Shown here: positions 1 through 8,834 of the stretch, piece after piece
How positions within the stretch are numbered: position 1 is the first letter of the stretch
Layout: each line of letters starts with the position of its first letter
Origin: Bradyrhizobium nanningense
GTDB lineage: Bacteria > Pseudomonadota > Alphaproteobacteria > Rhizobiales > Xanthobacteraceae
NCBI RefSeq assembly: GCF_004114535.1
Contig: NZ_LBJC01000005.1
Span: 1 to 64,000 of the forward strand
Length of the DNA stretch: 64,000 nucleotides
Direction: 5' to 3'
Notes under the pieces: generated by a model
What the model saw: only the letters and a program-made list of their open reading frames with translations
The model's database searches: none
What the model was told of the DNA's origin: nothing
Program-made: the position numbers and the translations under genes

Positions 1-845
1 AGCAGGCGGCCCAGCCGCCCGCGGCCGGCCCGGCCCCGGCGGCCGCGCCCTCGGCAACCGCACCTGCGGCGCCGACGGCGACCGCTCCGGCAACCCCGTC
101 CGTGATCGCCGCTCCGGCGCCTGCAAAGTCCGAGACGGCGTCCGTCGCGCCGGCGATGAAGGAATTGTCGCCCTGGGTCATGTTCATGTCGGCCGATGTC
201 ATCGTGAAGGCGGTGATGATCGGGCTCGCCTTCGCGTCGCTGATGACCTGGACCGTCTTCATCGCCAAGTCGATCGAGCTGTCGGTCGCCTCCACCAAGC
301 TTCGCTCGGCACTGAAGAAGATTGCGGACACGCGCTCGCTTGCCGAAGCGCAGATGGCGCTCGGTGCCAAGGAGGGCATCCTGCCGTCCTTCCTGGCGGC
401 GGCGCTGCGCGAGGCGCGGATGTCGGCCGGCCTGTCCAGCGATTCCGGCATCAAGGAACGCGCGGCCTCCAGCTTTGCCGAGATCGTGCGCGCAGAGGCG
501 CGCCGCATCCGCATCGGCATGGGCGTGCTTGCCACCATCGGCTCCACCTCGCCCTTCGTCGGCCTGTTCGGCACGGTGTGGGGCATCATGAACAGCTTCA
601 TCGGCATCTCGAAGTCGCAGACCACGAACCTTGCCGTCGTCGCGCCCGGCATCGCCGAGGCGCTGCTTGCCACCGCGATCGGCCTCGTCGCCGCCATTCC
701 CGCGGTCATCATCTACAACCACTTCTCGCGCGTGACGAAGGGCTATCTCGAACTCGTCAGCCGCGCCTCGGGTGCCGCGGCGCGGCTGCTCTCGCGTGAT
801 CTCGACCGCAGCCACGGCAGCGTGCATTCGCGCGCAGCGGAGTGA
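1..845 (+). CDS. exbB: TonB-system energizer ExbB, 5' end outside the window
   Basis: Inner-membrane proton-channel subunit that powers TonB-dependent outer-membrane uptake. The frame is open from base 3 to the stop at 845. About 33 Ala/Pro-rich residues precede the first in-window start codon (GTG at 102), so the true start lies to the left; long ExbB proteins of this group carry a signal peptide and an Ala/Pro linker. Membrane segments lie near residues 33-55, 140-165 and 185-205 counted from that GTG. The MotA/TolQ/ExbB block containing SPFVGLFGTVWGIMNSF is intact. exbD follows after 3 nt and tonB after that, the standard operon order. The family is clear; only the N-terminus is missing. 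Confidence 0.93.
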   Translation, partial: QAAQPPAAGPAPAAAPSATAPAAPTATAPATPSVIAAPAPAKSETASVAPAMKELSPWVMFMSADVIVKAVMIGLAFASLMTWTVFIAKSIELSVASTKLRSALKKIADTRSLAEAQMALGAKEGILPSFLAAALREARMSAGLSSDSGIKERAASSFAEIVRAEARRIRIGMGVLATIGSTSPFVGLFGTVWGIMNSFIGISKSQTTNLAVVAPGIAEALLATAIGLVAAIPAVIIYNHFSRVTKGYLELVSRASGAAARLLSRDLDRSHGSVHSRAAE

Positions 846-848
846 ATC

Positions 849-1304
849 ATGGCTGTTTCGCTCGCAGACAACGATGACGACGACGATTTCTCGGAAACGC
901 ATGACATCAACGTCACGCCGTTCATCGACGTCATCCTGGTGCTGCTGATCATCTTCATGGTCGCGGCTCCGCTCTCCACGGTCGATCTGCCGATCGACTT
1001 GCCGACGTCGAGCGCGACGCCGCAGAAGAAGCCGGACAAGCCGACCTATCTCAGCATCAAGCCCGATCTGACGCTTGCCATCGGAGAAAACCCGGTCCAG
1101 CGGGCCGAGTTGATCGGGACGCTCGACGGACTATCCGACATGAGCAAGGACAAATACGTCTTCCTGCGGGCCGATCGTTCGGTGCCGTATGGGGAGTTGA
1201 TGGGCGTCATGGAGCTCCTGCGCTCAGGCGGCTATGCGCGGGTGAAGCTGGTGGCGCTGGAAGGCCCGCCGGGAGCGCCTGCGGCCGGCGCCGCTCAGCC
1301 TTGA
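849..1304 (+). CDS. exbD: Biopolymer transporter ExbD
   Basis: Partner of ExbB in the TonB motor; a 151-residue single-span protein with a periplasmic C-terminal domain. A run of five Asp residues comes before the conserved segment DINVTPFIDVILVLLIIF, which holds the membrane helix and the functionally important Asp of the ExbD/TolR family. The ATG lies 3 nt after the exbB stop, and the stop codon touches the start region of tonB, so translation is probably coupled. Length and motif match the family. The C-terminus is Pro/Ala/Gly-rich, as is common in this lineage. Confidence 0.95.
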   Translation: MAVSLADNDDDDDFSETHDINVTPFIDVILVLLIIFMVAAPLSTVDLPIDLPTSSATPQKKPDKPTYLSIKPDLTLAIGENPVQRAELIGTLDGLSDMSKDKYVFLRADRSVPYGELMGVMELLRSGGYARVKLVALEGPPGAPAAGAAQP

Positions 1305-1315
1305 GAAGACGCGCT

Positions 1316-2134
1316 ATGTCGGACGAACTCAGACCATCCCGAAAACTCTGGATCCTGGCGGCGGTGGCGGCGCTCGCGCTCCATCTGGGTGGTGCTGCGC
1401 TCGCGCTGGCTCATTTGCGGGCCGACGACGACGGCGACGGCCTGGGTGCGGCCGGCGCAGAGTTCGCGGTCGAGATGGCTTCGCCGGAAGCTCAAGAATC
1501 CGACGTTCCGGTCGGACCGAACGACTCAGCGGCGCAGGAGGAGCGCCCGGAACTTCCGGAACAGAAGGCCGAGATAAAGGAGACGGAGCTTCCGCAGGAT
1601 CGACCGCAAGAGGCCGAGAACCCCGATCGTATCGTCAGCGAAAACAAGGCGAAGAAGGAGCAGGACGACGATCCGAAGGTGGCTGCGGTCGAAACGCCAG
1701 CCATGGAAGCAGCGCCAAAGCAGATCGACCAAGCGCGGCAGACTTTCGAGGACGCAACGCGCGAGGCTGATAAGGCGATGGCTCCTGTGGTCGGTATCGG
1801 CAAGGACATCCTGAAGATCACGGCCGACTGGAACCGCAAGATCAGCGCGCATCTTGCGGCTCACAAGGTCAATCCGGAGGGCAAGGATCCCAGCAATCAA
1901 ACTGTAAAAGTCAGCTTCGCCCTCAATCGGAGGGGAAACGTGATCTCGGTTGACGTCGCGGAATCATCGGGAGATGCGGCTTACGATGCTGCCGCAGTTT
2001 CCATGGTCCACAAATCCGACCCTTTCCCGACACCGCCTGCCGCGATAACTGAGGATCGGATCGAACGCACCGTCCCCATCATCTTCAAGCCACCGGAAGA
2101 GAAGAAAAAGAAGAAGACGGCTCAGCGCCAATAG
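1316..2134 (+). CDS. tonB: Energy transducer TonB family protein
   Basis: Periplasm-spanning protein that transmits ExbBD energy to outer-membrane receptors. It has one N-terminal membrane helix (about residues 8-30), then a long acidic Pro/Glu/Lys linker, then a TonB C-terminal domain over roughly the last 90 residues, including VKVSFALNRRGNVISVDVAESSG. It ends in a Lys-rich tail. I chose ATG 1316, preceded by GAGAAG at 1303-1308; a TTG at 1301 overlapping the exbD stop is possible and adds five residues. It is last in the exbB-exbD-tonB operon. The 3' end overlaps the convergent small membrane-protein gene by 13 bp. Confidence 0.9.
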   Translation: MSDELRPSRKLWILAAVAALALHLGGAALALAHLRADDDGDGLGAAGAEFAVEMASPEAQESDVPVGPNDSAAQEERPELPEQKAEIKETELPQDRPQEAENPDRIVSENKAKKEQDDDPKVAAVETPAMEAAPKQIDQARQTFEDATREADKAMAPVVGIGKDILKITADWNRKISAHLAAHKVNPEGKDPSNQTVKVSFALNRRGNVISVDVAESSGDAAYDAAAVSMVHKSDPFPTPPAAITEDRIERTVPIIFKPPEEKKKKKTAQRQ

Positions 2135-2562
2135 AGCCGGATTCCGACATAGACCACGACCAGGCACGCGAAGATCAGCGCCACCGGGAGCGGTCGTTTC
2201 TGGGGTCCAGCGAATGCCGCCGTCCCGAAGGGGGCGGACTTCTTTGGAGACGGTGCCGGGCGGCGGAAGGCGGTAACATTGTCCGCTGCCGGCTCAGCCG
2301 CGCGTGGGCGGACGTCGGGCGGGATTCCCGCGCCGCCCATCTCGGCATAATAGGCCTTGTAGATCGCCCCGATGGTGGCCTCGGTGGCCTCGCCCTCGCT
2401 CATCTGCGCCAGCAGGTTCTGGTAGCTCGCCAGGAATTCCTGGGCCTCCGGAGGCAACGCGGACGCCCCGTTGAGCTTGGCCATCATCTTCCAGGTGGCG
2501 AAATCGGCACGGGCACGGGTGTCGGCGCGTCGCGCGATCAGCATGTCGGCAGCTTTGACCAA
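2122..2562 (-). CDS. Hypothetical protein with C-terminal membrane anchor
   Basis: A 146-residue protein I do not recognise functionally. The first 80 residues are Ala/Glu-rich and helical (MSEGEATEATIGAIYKAYY), followed by a Pro/Ala linker with KK/RR patches and one hydrophobic helix close to the C-terminus (VALIFACLVVVYVGIRLYW), so it looks tail-anchored. The start is TTG at 2562, with AGAGG about 5 nt upstream; ATG at 2544 is the alternative. It lies just downstream of the site-2 protease gene on the same strand. That position makes a membrane substrate or partner conceivable, but nothing in the sequence shows it. Confidence 0.65.
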   Translation of the reverse strand: MVKAADMLIARRADTRARADFATWKMMAKLNGASALPPEAQEFLASYQNLLAQMSEGEATEATIGAIYKAYYAEMGGAGIPPDVRPRAAEPAADNVTAFRRPAPSPKKSAPFGTAAFAGPQKRPLPVALIFACLVVVYVGIRLYWR

Positions 2563-2606
2563 GTCGGCCTCTGGCCCTTCGGCTTGTGTTCGGTGTCGCT
2601 GTTCAA

Positions 2607-3287
2607 CTAAACGTTGCCGGTCAGGAAGAGAACAGCCTGAATCACATGACCGGTCAACGTTCGCAGTATTGCTGAAATAACATCAAGATTTAGACCGAAC
2701 TGCGAACCCGCCAGCGGCAGCAGGATCAACAGGCCGATCAGGATCAGCATACCGAACGGCTCGAGCCGGGCCAGCGGCGCGGCGAGGGGGCGGGGCAACA
2801 GCCCGACTGCCACGCGCCCGCCGTCGAGCGGCGGGATCGGCATCATGTTGAACACGGCCAGGATCGCGTTGATGATGAGGGCATTCTTGAGGTTGTCGGC
2901 CACCCATTTCGCCGAGCTCGCCGGCACCAGGGGCAGAGCATGGAAGGCGAGGGCGGCGGCGAGCGCCAGCAGGATGTTGGTGGCAGGGCCCGCCAGCGCC
3001 ACCCAAACCATGTCGAGCCTGGGGTTGTTCAGCTTGCGAAAGTTCACCGGCACCGGCTTGGCATAGCCGAACAGGAATGGCGAATGCGCGAACAGCAGCA
3101 TCGCCGGCAGGATCAGCGTGCCGAAGGGGTCGATGTGCCTGACAGGATTGAAGCTGACCCGCCCGAGCTGCGAAGCCGTGTTATCGCCGAGCCGGTCCGC
3201 GACGACGGCGTGCGCAGCCTCATGGAAGGTGATGGCGAGCACCAGCGGCAGCACCCAGACGGAAAGGTCATAAAGGGAAATGTTCAC
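2607..3287 (-). CDS. Site-2 protease family protein (M50 membrane metalloprotease)
   Basis: Intramembrane zinc protease of the rhomboid-sized M50 group, about 226 residues with several membrane helices. Zinc-binding HEAAH lies at residues 22-26 in the first helix, and the second motif NMMPIPPLDGG supplies the Asp ligand. The frame is open 46 codons further upstream, but the family normally begins at the residues VNISLYDLSVWVLPL, so I chose GTG 3287. Its Shine-Dalgarno is weak. Substrate unknown; proteins of this short type often lack PDZ domains, as here. It sits between GFA and the small membrane protein on the same strand. Confidence 0.88.
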   Translation of the reverse strand: MNISLYDLSVWVLPLVLAITFHEAAHAVVADRLGDNTASQLGRVSFNPVRHIDPFGTLILPAMLLFAHSPFLFGYAKPVPVNFRKLNNPRLDMVWVALAGPATNILLALAAALAFHALPLVPASSAKWVADNLKNALIINAILAVFNMMPIPPLDGGRVAVGLLPRPLAAPLARLEPFGMLILIGLLILLPLAGSQFGLNLDVISAILRTLTGHVIQAVLFLTGNV

Positions 3288-3440
3288 GGCTCGTTGATCC
3301 CGGTTTGCCTGCGGCCTTGCAGACGACCCAGCCGAACCGGCGGTGCAGCAACGCTTCAGCGCAACATAGGGCGGCCGGTCCGGAAATGCCACGCCGCTGA
3401 TGATCGGCCGCCCCGAAGTCGCCACGCCGTCCGTGCGGAT

Positions 3441-3833
3441 TTACGCAGGAATCGTCCCCTGATACTGCACCAGGCCGTCGTCGAGCTTCAGCCAGGCGGG
3501 CTTCTCCGAGACCCAGATGTGCTCGGTCGGTGCGAAGGCGTTGCGATCGTCGAAAACGGAGAGGGACACGCCCGCCAGCGTGCCGTTGCGCCGCCACGCG
3601 AACAGCCGCGTGCCACAGTGCTTGCAGAACACGCGGTCGATGTTCTCCGAGGATGCATAGCGCTCCGTTTCACCCTCGACGGTCAGCGCGCGCTGGTCGA
3701 ACTGCGCCCGGGCGAAGAAGGGCGAGCCCATCGCCTTCTGACAGAGGCGGCAATGGCAGACGCGGACGTTGAGCGGCTCGCCCTCCGCCTTGAACCGCAC
3801 CGCGCCGCACAGGCATCCGCCTTCCCGGATCAT
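3441..3833 (-). CDS. GFA family protein (glutathione-dependent formaldehyde-activating enzyme/CENP-V fold)
   Basis: A 130-residue zinc-binding protein of the GFA/CENP-V family. Cysteine pairs are visible as GGCLCGAVRF near residue 7, CHCRLCQ near 26-31 and CKHCG near residue 70, which form the structural and catalytic zinc sites. Start ATG 3833 is chosen because GAGGA lies about 4 nt upstream and the start falls 7 nt beyond the stop of the preceding SDR gene. Family members act on glutathione adducts, but most are uncharacterised, so the reaction is not assigned. It is last in a run with two SDR genes. Confidence 0.88.
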   Translation of the reverse strand: MIREGGCLCGAVRFKAEGEPLNVRVCHCRLCQKAMGSPFFARAQFDQRALTVEGETERYASSENIDRVFCKHCGTRLFAWRRNGTLAGVSLSVFDDRNAFAPTEHIWVSEKPAWLKLDDGLVQYQGTIPA

Positions 3834-3840
3834 GATGTCC

Positions 3841-4587
3841 TCAATAGGTTGCGCGCCCACCCGAGATGTCGAACACGGCGCCGGTCGAGAACGCGCAGTC
3901 CTCCGACGCCAGCCAGCTCACCATCGCGGCGAGCTCTTCCACCAGCACGAAGCGCGCCTTCGGGATCTTCGACAGCATGAAGTCGATATGCTGCTGCGTC
4001 ATCTGGTCGAAGATCGCGGTCTTCGCCGCCGCCGGCGTCACTGCGTTGACGAGAATGTCGTGCGCCGCGAGCTCCTTGCCGAGCGACTTCGTCAGCGCGA
4101 TCAGGCCGGCCTTGGACGCCGAATAGTGCGCCGCGTTCGGATTGCCTTCCTTGCCGGCGATCGAAGCGATATTGACGATCCGTCCGTATTTTTGCTTCAG
4201 CATCGCCGGCACGATCGCCTTGCAGACGATGAAGGGGCCGTCGAGGTTGATGCGCAGCACCTTGCGCCATTCCTCGAGGTCCGTCTCCCAGACCGGCTTG
4301 TTGATTCCGGCGATGCCGGCATTGTTGACGAGGATGTCGATCTTGCCGAAGGCAGCCAGCGTCGCATCGCGGGCCTGCTCGACGGCCGCGGTGTCGGTGA
4401 CGTCGACCTTGAAGACCTTGGTCTCGCCGCCGATCTCCTTCGCCGTCTTCTCGGCCAGCGCCGAGTCAAAATCCCAGATCGCGACCTTGGCGCCGGAGGC
4501 GGCGAAACGCTCGGCGATGGCGCGGCCAAAACCCTGCGCGCCGCCGGTGACGACAGCGATGCGACCGTTGAGATCGATCTTGTTCAT
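3841..4587 (-). CDS. SDR family NAD(P)-dependent oxidoreductase (probable sugar dehydrogenase)
   Basis: Classical short-chain dehydrogenase, 248 residues. The cofactor motif TGGAQGFG is near residue 14, followed by NNAG, a catalytic Ser region (IVNIASIAG) and YSASK. The C-terminal substrate loop is ordinary. ATG 4587 is chosen; GGGGG occurs about 12 nt upstream, and TTG one codon earlier is possible. It lies downstream of another SDR and a XylD-like dehydratase, so an aldose or sugar-acid oxidation step is likely. The exact substrate (pentose, fucose-like or other) cannot be read from the sequence. Confidence 0.85.
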   Translation of the reverse strand: MNKIDLNGRIAVVTGGAQGFGRAIAERFAASGAKVAIWDFDSALAEKTAKEIGGETKVFKVDVTDTAAVEQARDATLAAFGKIDILVNNAGIAGINKPVWETDLEEWRKVLRINLDGPFIVCKAIVPAMLKQKYGRIVNIASIAGKEGNPNAAHYSASKAGLIALTKSLGKELAAHDILVNAVTPAAAKTAIFDQMTQQHIDFMLSKIPKARFVLVEELAAMVSWLASEDCAFSTGAVFDISGGRATY

Positions 4588-4610
4588 CAAGAAATCCCCC
4601 TATCTATCCC

Positions 4611-4706
4611 TCATGGTGAGGAGCGCGCAGCTCGCGCGCGTCTCGAACCATAGAGCCCGTGGCCAATCCGTCGAGACGGCGCTGTCGCGCCTCCTCGGGA
4701 TGAGGC
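4611..4706. repeat. Dispersed palindromic intergenic repeat (CTCATCCTGAGGAG/TCTCGAAGGA family), degenerate copy
   Basis: The gap between the two SDR genes holds a degraded copy of a repeat seen more cleanly near 21.8, 32.2, 39.5 and 58.4 kb: an outer CTCATNNTGAGGAG arm, an inner GC-rich palindrome, TCTCGAA, then a second half ending in CCTCNGGATGAGG. Arms are mismatched. Noncoding. Confidence 0.6.
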
Positions 4707-4711
4707 GTTGA

Positions 4712-5443
4712 TCAGAGCATGTAGCCGCCGTCGACGACGAGGTCGACGCCGGTGGTGAAGGCACTCTCGTCGCTGCCGAGATAGACCGCCATGGATGCGA
4801 TCTCCTCGGCGGTGCCGAGCCGGCCCATCTTCTGGCGCGAGATGAACATCTCCTTGCCCTGCGGGCCTTGCGCGGCGGCGCGGTCGAGCATCGAGGGCGT
4901 CTCGACGGTGCCCGGGCAGATCGAGTTGCAGCGGATGCCCTTGGTGATGAAGTCGAGCGCCACCGCGCGGGTCAGCAGCGACACAGCGGCCTTCGAGGCA
5001 CTGTAGACGTAACGATTGGCCGGCGGCCGCAGCGCGGCGCAGGACGAGATGTTGACGATGCTGCCGCCGCCGCCCGCGAGCATGTCGGGCAGGAACGCCC
5101 TGATGGTCCGGTGCATCGACTTGACGTTGAGGTCGAACGAGAAATCGAAATCCTCCTCCGAGCATTCCAGGATGGTGCCGTGGTGCACGAAGCCGGCCGC
5201 GTTGAGCAGGATGTCGATCTTGCCGACGCGCTTGGCAAACGCGTTGACGTCGGCGGTGTTGCGGACGTCGAGCTTTGCGACCTCGGCAATGCCTTCCTTG
5301 GTCAGGCCGGCGATGCCGGCCTCATTGATGTCTGTCGCGATCACGGTTGCACCCTCACGCGCGAATGCGATGGCGCATGCGCGCCCGATGCCGGCGGCTG
5401 CAGCCGTGACGACGGCGCGTTTGCCCCTGAGGCGGTCTGCCAT
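4712..5443 (-). CDS. SDR family oxidoreductase resembling 2-keto-3-deoxy-sugar-acid dehydrogenases
   Basis: Short-chain dehydrogenase of 243 residues. The cofactor motif is TAAAAGIG, the usual NNAG reads LNAAGF, and the active site is YSASKAA. The overall look (KRAVVTAAAAGIGRACAIAF, ATDINEAGI) resembles the BDH2/2-keto-3-deoxy-L-fuconate dehydrogenase branch. The start ATG 5443 has AAAGGAG 9 nt upstream. It follows a XylD-like dehydratase after a repeat-bearing gap on the same strand. This is consistent with oxidation of a 2-keto-3-deoxy acid, but that role is inferred from context and resemblance only. Confidence 0.8.
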   Translation of the reverse strand: MADRLRGKRAVVTAAAAGIGRACAIAFAREGATVIATDINEAGIAGLTKEGIAEVAKLDVRNTADVNAFAKRVGKIDILLNAAGFVHHGTILECSEEDFDFSFDLNVKSMHRTIRAFLPDMLAGGGGSIVNISSCAALRPPANRYVYSASKAAVSLLTRAVALDFITKGIRCNSICPGTVETPSMLDRAAAQGPQGKEMFISRQKMGRLGTAEEIASMAVYLGSDESAFTTGVDLVVDGGYML

Positions 5444-5485
5444 GTTGTTTTTCTCCTTTGTGTGCATTCGAATGCCAGCCCCACA

Positions 5486-5570
5486 TCATTGCGAGGAGCC
5501 CTTGCGACGAAGCAATCCAGGGTCTCTCCGCGGAGGCAGACTGGATTGCTTCGCTTCGCTCGCAATGACG
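5486..5570. repeat. Palindromic intergenic repeat (TCATTGCGAGGAGC...CTCGCAATGACG family)
   Basis: An imperfect inverted repeat fills most of the dehydratase-SDR gap: TCATTGCGAG pairs with CTCGCAATGA, and GAAGCAATCCAG with CTGGATTGCTTC, around a short loop containing CCGCGG. The same element recurs at 50544-50634 between mmsA and the acyl-CoA dehydrogenase gene. Confidence 0.85.
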
Positions 5571-5579
5571 GTGTGGCTG

Positions 5580-7409
5580 CTAGTGATTATCCCGCGCCAC
5601 GCCAAACGCTCCGGCGACGTTCTGGTAGCGCGTGGCGAGTTCCATGCAGGCGCCGGTCGATTGCTGGCCGACGGTGTTGCGATAGATCTCCTGCCACGGC
5701 GTCTGGTTCGCCGGATGCTTGAAGCCGCCATTGGCCATCAGCTCGGCGTGGCGCTTCTTCAGCTCCTCGTCCGAGATCAGGATGTTGGCGCTGCCCTTGT
5801 TGAGGTCGATGCGGACCTTGTCGCCGGTCTTGAGGATCGCAAGCCCGCCGTTGGCGGCCGCTTCCGGCGAAGCATTGAGGATCGAAGGCGAGCCCGAGGT
5901 GCCGGACTGGCGGCCGTCGCCGATGCAGGGCAGGGACAGGATGCCGCGTTTGATCAGCGCCGCCGGCGGCTGCATGTTCACGACCTCGGCGCCGCCGGGA
6001 TAGCCGATCGGGCCGGTGCCGCGGATGAACAGCACGCAGCGCTCGTCGATGTCGAGCGAGGGATCGTCGATCCGCTCGTGATAGTCCTCCGGACCCTCGA
6101 ACACGATGGCGCGGCCCTCAAAGGCGTTGAGGTCCTTCGGGTTGCTGAGGTAGCGGTCGCGGAATTCCTTCGAGATCACGCTGGTCTTCATGATCGCGGA
6201 GTCGAACAGATTGCCCTTCAGCACCAGGAAGCCGGCGTCCTTCACCAGCGGCTTGTCGTAGGCCCAGATCACGTCGTTGTCGGGCTTTGGCGCATCCTTG
6301 CAATTCTCGCCGATGCCGCGGCCGTTGACGGTGACGGCGTCCTCGTGGATGCGCTTGTGCTTCATCAATTCGCGCACCACGGCCGGGACGCCGCCGGCGC
6401 GGTGAAATTCCTCGCCGAGATAGAAGCCGGCCGGCTGCATGTTGACCAAGAGCGGCACGTCGTGGCCGACCTTCTGCCAGTCCTCGATCGAGAGTTCGAC
6501 GCCGATGTGGCGGGCGAGGGCGTTGATGTGGATCGGCGCGTTGGTCGAGCCGCCGATCGCCGAATTGATCACGATGCAGTTCTCGAACGCCTTGCGGGTC
6601 AGGATGTCCGAAGGCTTGAGGTCTTCCCAGACCATCTCGACGATGCGCTTGCCGGTCTCATATGCGATCTGGCCGCGCTCGCGATAGGGGGCGGGGATCG
6701 CCGCGCAGCCCGGCAGCGAGAAGCCGAGCGCTTCGGCGAGCCCGTTCATGGTCGAGGCGGTGCCCATGGTGTTGCAATGGCCGACCGAGGGCGCCGAGGA
6801 GGCCACGATCTCCATGAACTCTTCATAGTCGATCTCGCCCGCGGCGAGCCGCTCGCGCGACTTCCAGACGATGGTGCCGGAGCCGGTGCGCTCGCCGGCA
6901 TGCCAGCCGTTCAGCATCGGACCGCCCGACAGCACGATCGCGGGCAGGTTCACGGTCGCCGCCGCCATCATGCAGGCCGGCGTGGTCTTGTCGCAGCCGG
7001 TGGTGAGCACGACGCCGTCGAGCGGATAGCCGTAGAGGATCTCGACTAGGCCGAGATAGGCAAGGTTGCGGTCGAGCGCCGCGGTCGGGCGCTTGCCGGT
7101 CTCCTGGATCGGATGGGTCGGGAATTCCATGGCGATGCCGCCGGCCTCGCGGATGCCCTCGCGGACCCGGTGAGCCAGCTCGATATGATGGCGGTTGCAG
7201 GGAGAGAGGTCGTTGCCGGTCTGGGCGATGCCGATGATCGGCTTGCCGGACTGCAGCTCGGCGCGGGTGAGGCCGTAATTGAGGTAGCGCTCCATATAGA
7301 GCGCGGTCATGCCCGGATTATGCGGGTTGTTGAACCATTCCTGCGAGCGAAGATGGCGTCGTGAGCCGTTGCCGGCGGGCGCATGCCCATTGGTTGGTTT
7401 TCTTGTCAT
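5580..7409 (-). CDS. IlvD/Edd family sugar-acid dehydratase (XylD-like)
   Basis: Iron-sulfur dehydratase that removes water from an aldonic acid to give a 2-keto-3-deoxy acid; 609 residues from ATG 7409 (AGGAG 6 nt upstream; a TTG at 7424 adds five). Family motifs visible are [37 protein letters not shown] and [16 protein letters not shown], which include the Fe-S Cys residues and the active-site Ser region. From memory it is closest in style to Caulobacter D-xylonate dehydratase (XylD), including the RSQEWFNNP start and a C-terminal TPWQEIYR. L-arabinonate, galactonate or fuconate are alternative substrates. The gene runs away from the LacI regulator gene, toward the SDR genes. Confidence 0.9.
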   Translation of the reverse strand: MTRKPTNGHAPAGNGSRRHLRSQEWFNNPHNPGMTALYMERYLNYGLTRAELQSGKPIIGIAQTGNDLSPCNRHHIELAHRVREGIREAGGIAMEFPTHPIQETGKRPTAALDRNLAYLGLVEILYGYPLDGVVLTTGCDKTTPACMMAAATVNLPAIVLSGGPMLNGWHAGERTGSGTIVWKSRERLAAGEIDYEEFMEIVASSAPSVGHCNTMGTASTMNGLAEALGFSLPGCAAIPAPYRERGQIAYETGKRIVEMVWEDLKPSDILTRKAFENCIVINSAIGGSTNAPIHINALARHIGVELSIEDWQKVGHDVPLLVNMQPAGFYLGEEFHRAGGVPAVVRELMKHKRIHEDAVTVNGRGIGENCKDAPKPDNDVIWAYDKPLVKDAGFLVLKGNLFDSAIMKTSVISKEFRDRYLSNPKDLNAFEGRAIVFEGPEDYHERIDDPSLDIDERCVLFIRGTGPIGYPGGAEVVNMQPPAALIKRGILSLPCIGDGRQSGTSGSPSILNASPEAAANGGLAILKTGDKVRIDLNKGSANILISDEELKKRHAELMANGGFKHPANQTPWQEIYRNTVGQQSTGACMELATRYQNVAGAFGVARDNH

Positions 7410-7531
7410 TGGCTTCTCCTGCAATGCAAACGCACTGGCGTCCGTCCTCGGGTGTCGGCTTGTGCGATGCCCAACGGCGCGAATGATGGATCGCTGGCCC
7501 GCTGGCGGGTCGTTTCCTCACAAATCCGATA

Positions 7532-8632
7532 CTAGTCATGGCCACTTGGTAACGCTACCATTTTGTTCGCCGCACTCGCGCCCGATACGGCTGGCCTGCT
7601 GTCCGAATGGCGCGAGGTCGAGCTTTGCCGCTCGATCACCTTGAAGCCGAGATCGAGCACCGGCTGCTCGGGGCGCCGTCCGTCGATCGCCTCGATCAGC
7701 ATGGTGGCGGCCGTGTTGCCCATCTCGTAGCGGTTGGTGCGCACGCTGGTGAGGGTCGGGACGGCGGATGCCATGAATTCGAGGTCGTTGAAGCCGACGA
7801 TCGCGATCTGGTCGGGGATCGCGATCTCCCGGCGGCGGCATTCGAACAGCACGCCGAGTGCGAGGTCGTCATTGGCGCAGAACACTGCGTCGAGGTCGGG
7901 CTCCCGGGCCAGGAGATCGGCGAACAGGGCGCAGCCGAGCGTGACCGAGGTCGGTGTCGCGGTGGTGACTACGAGGCGCTGCTCGAACAATGCAGCGTCC
8001 TTCATGGCCGAGACATATCCGTCCAGCCGCCGCTGCACCCGCGGATCCATGCGCGCGCCGACGAAGCCGATCTTGCGGCGGCCCTGTTCGAACAGGTGCG
8101 CAACCGCTGCGCGGGCCGCATCATAGTGCGAAAAGCCGATCATCATGTCGACCGGATCGGGGCCGATCTCCATGATCTGCACGATCGGGCAGTCGGCGGC
8201 CTCCAGCATCGCTCGCGATTCCGTGGTCTGGTCGATTCCGGTGACGATCAACCCGGCCGGCTTCTGCGCGAGAAACAGGCGCAGCAGCTTCTCTTCCTGG
8301 AGAATGCTGTAGCGTGTGTTGGACAGCTGGATCGAGTAGCGGCTGCCTTCGGACGCGTCGTAAATGCCGCGCAGCACGTCCGAGAACACGTTGTTGGTGA
8401 GAGAGGGGATCAAGACACCGATGACCTCGGTGCGTTGCGAGGCCAGTGCGCGTGCCGCAAGGTTCGGCACATAGCCGAGCTCCTTGGCCGCGCTCTCCAC
8501 CCGCGTCCTCTTGGCGATCGACAGGGCTTCCGGATTGCGAAAGAAGCGGGACGCCGTAATCGGGCTGACGCCGGCAAGCTCGGCGACTTCCGCCAGCCGG
8601 ATTTTGCCTGACTTGGTGCGTTTTCGACCCAT
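7532..8632 (-). CDS. LacI family transcriptional regulator (GntR-like)
   Basis: Sugar- or sugar-acid-responsive repressor, 366 residues. The helix-turn-helix IRLAEVAELAGVSPITASRFF sits at about residues 11-31 with the hinge YVPNLAARALAS near 55. A periplasmic-binding-protein-like effector domain fills residues 65-335. The VSPIT helix resembles gluconate-type repressors. It is divergent from the ABC importer operon and upstream of the dehydratase gene, so it probably controls both. The last codons contain a LacI-type operator (7547-7560). ATG 8632 is the first in-frame ATG; the upstream Shine-Dalgarno is weak. Confidence 0.92.
   Translation of the reverse strand: MGRKRTKSGKIRLAEVAELAGVSPITASRFFRNPEALSIAKRTRVESAAKELGYVPNLAARALASQRTEVIGVLIPSLTNNVFSDVLRGIYDASEGSRYSIQLSNTRYSILQEEKLLRLFLAQKPAGLIVTGIDQTTESRAMLEAADCPIVQIMEIGPDPVDMMIGFSHYDAARAAVAHLFEQGRRKIGFVGARMDPRVQRRLDGYVSAMKDAALFEQRLVVTTATPTSVTLGCALFADLLAREPDLDAVFCANDDLALGVLFECRRREIAIPDQIAIVGFNDLEFMASAVPTLTSVRTNRYEMGNTAATMLIEAIDGRRPEQPVLDLGFKVIERQSSTSRHSDSRPAVSGASAANKMVALPSGHD
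7547..7560. promoter_or_regulatory. Putative LacI-family operator inside the 3' end of lacI
   Basis: TGGTAACGCTACCA is a 14-bp palindrome with a central CG and 5-bp perfect arms, matching the typical LacI/GalR operator form. It lies in the last coding codons of the regulator and about 140 bp upstream of the dehydratase start, where it could control the dehydratase promoter. Binding is inferred. Confidence 0.6.
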
Positions 8633-8674
8633 TTGCTGCTCTTAACACACTCGGTCCCGCAAACAAAGGAACGT

Positions 8675-8688
8675 TGACAGCGCTACCA
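8675..8688. promoter_or_regulatory. Putative second LacI-family operator in the divergent promoter region
   Basis: TGACAGCGCTACCA shares 11 of 14 positions with the operator at 7547-7560, including the whole CGCTACCA half, and lies between the divergent regulator and ABC-transporter genes. A regulator binding both sites would link dehydratase, regulator and importer expression. Confidence 0.5.
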
Positions 8689-8834
8689 GCAACGACTAAC
8701 CAAAGACAAATTGCCAAAACCGCACAAACTGCCGACAATGTTGCCCGCTACGGTCGGGCTTCGTTCGGCGAAGTCTGAAAAAACAAGACGGTCGCGGCGC
8801 GAAAGGCGTCGTGGACTTTCGAGGAGGGAGCTAG

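Noticed and set aside
3288-3425. 46-codon upstream extension of the site-2 protease
   Set aside because: Arg/Ala/Cys-rich lead not typical of the family; GTG 3287 gives the usual membrane-proximal start.
2940-3980. 346-codon plus-strand open frame over site-2 protease and GFA genes
   Set aside because: Antisense to two genes with catalytic motifs in the other strand.
5016-7049. Long plus-strand open frame opposite the IlvD/Edd dehydratase gene
   Set aside because: Antisense shadow of a clear dehydratase in GC-rich DNA; Asp/Arg/Leu/Val-rich with no family motif.
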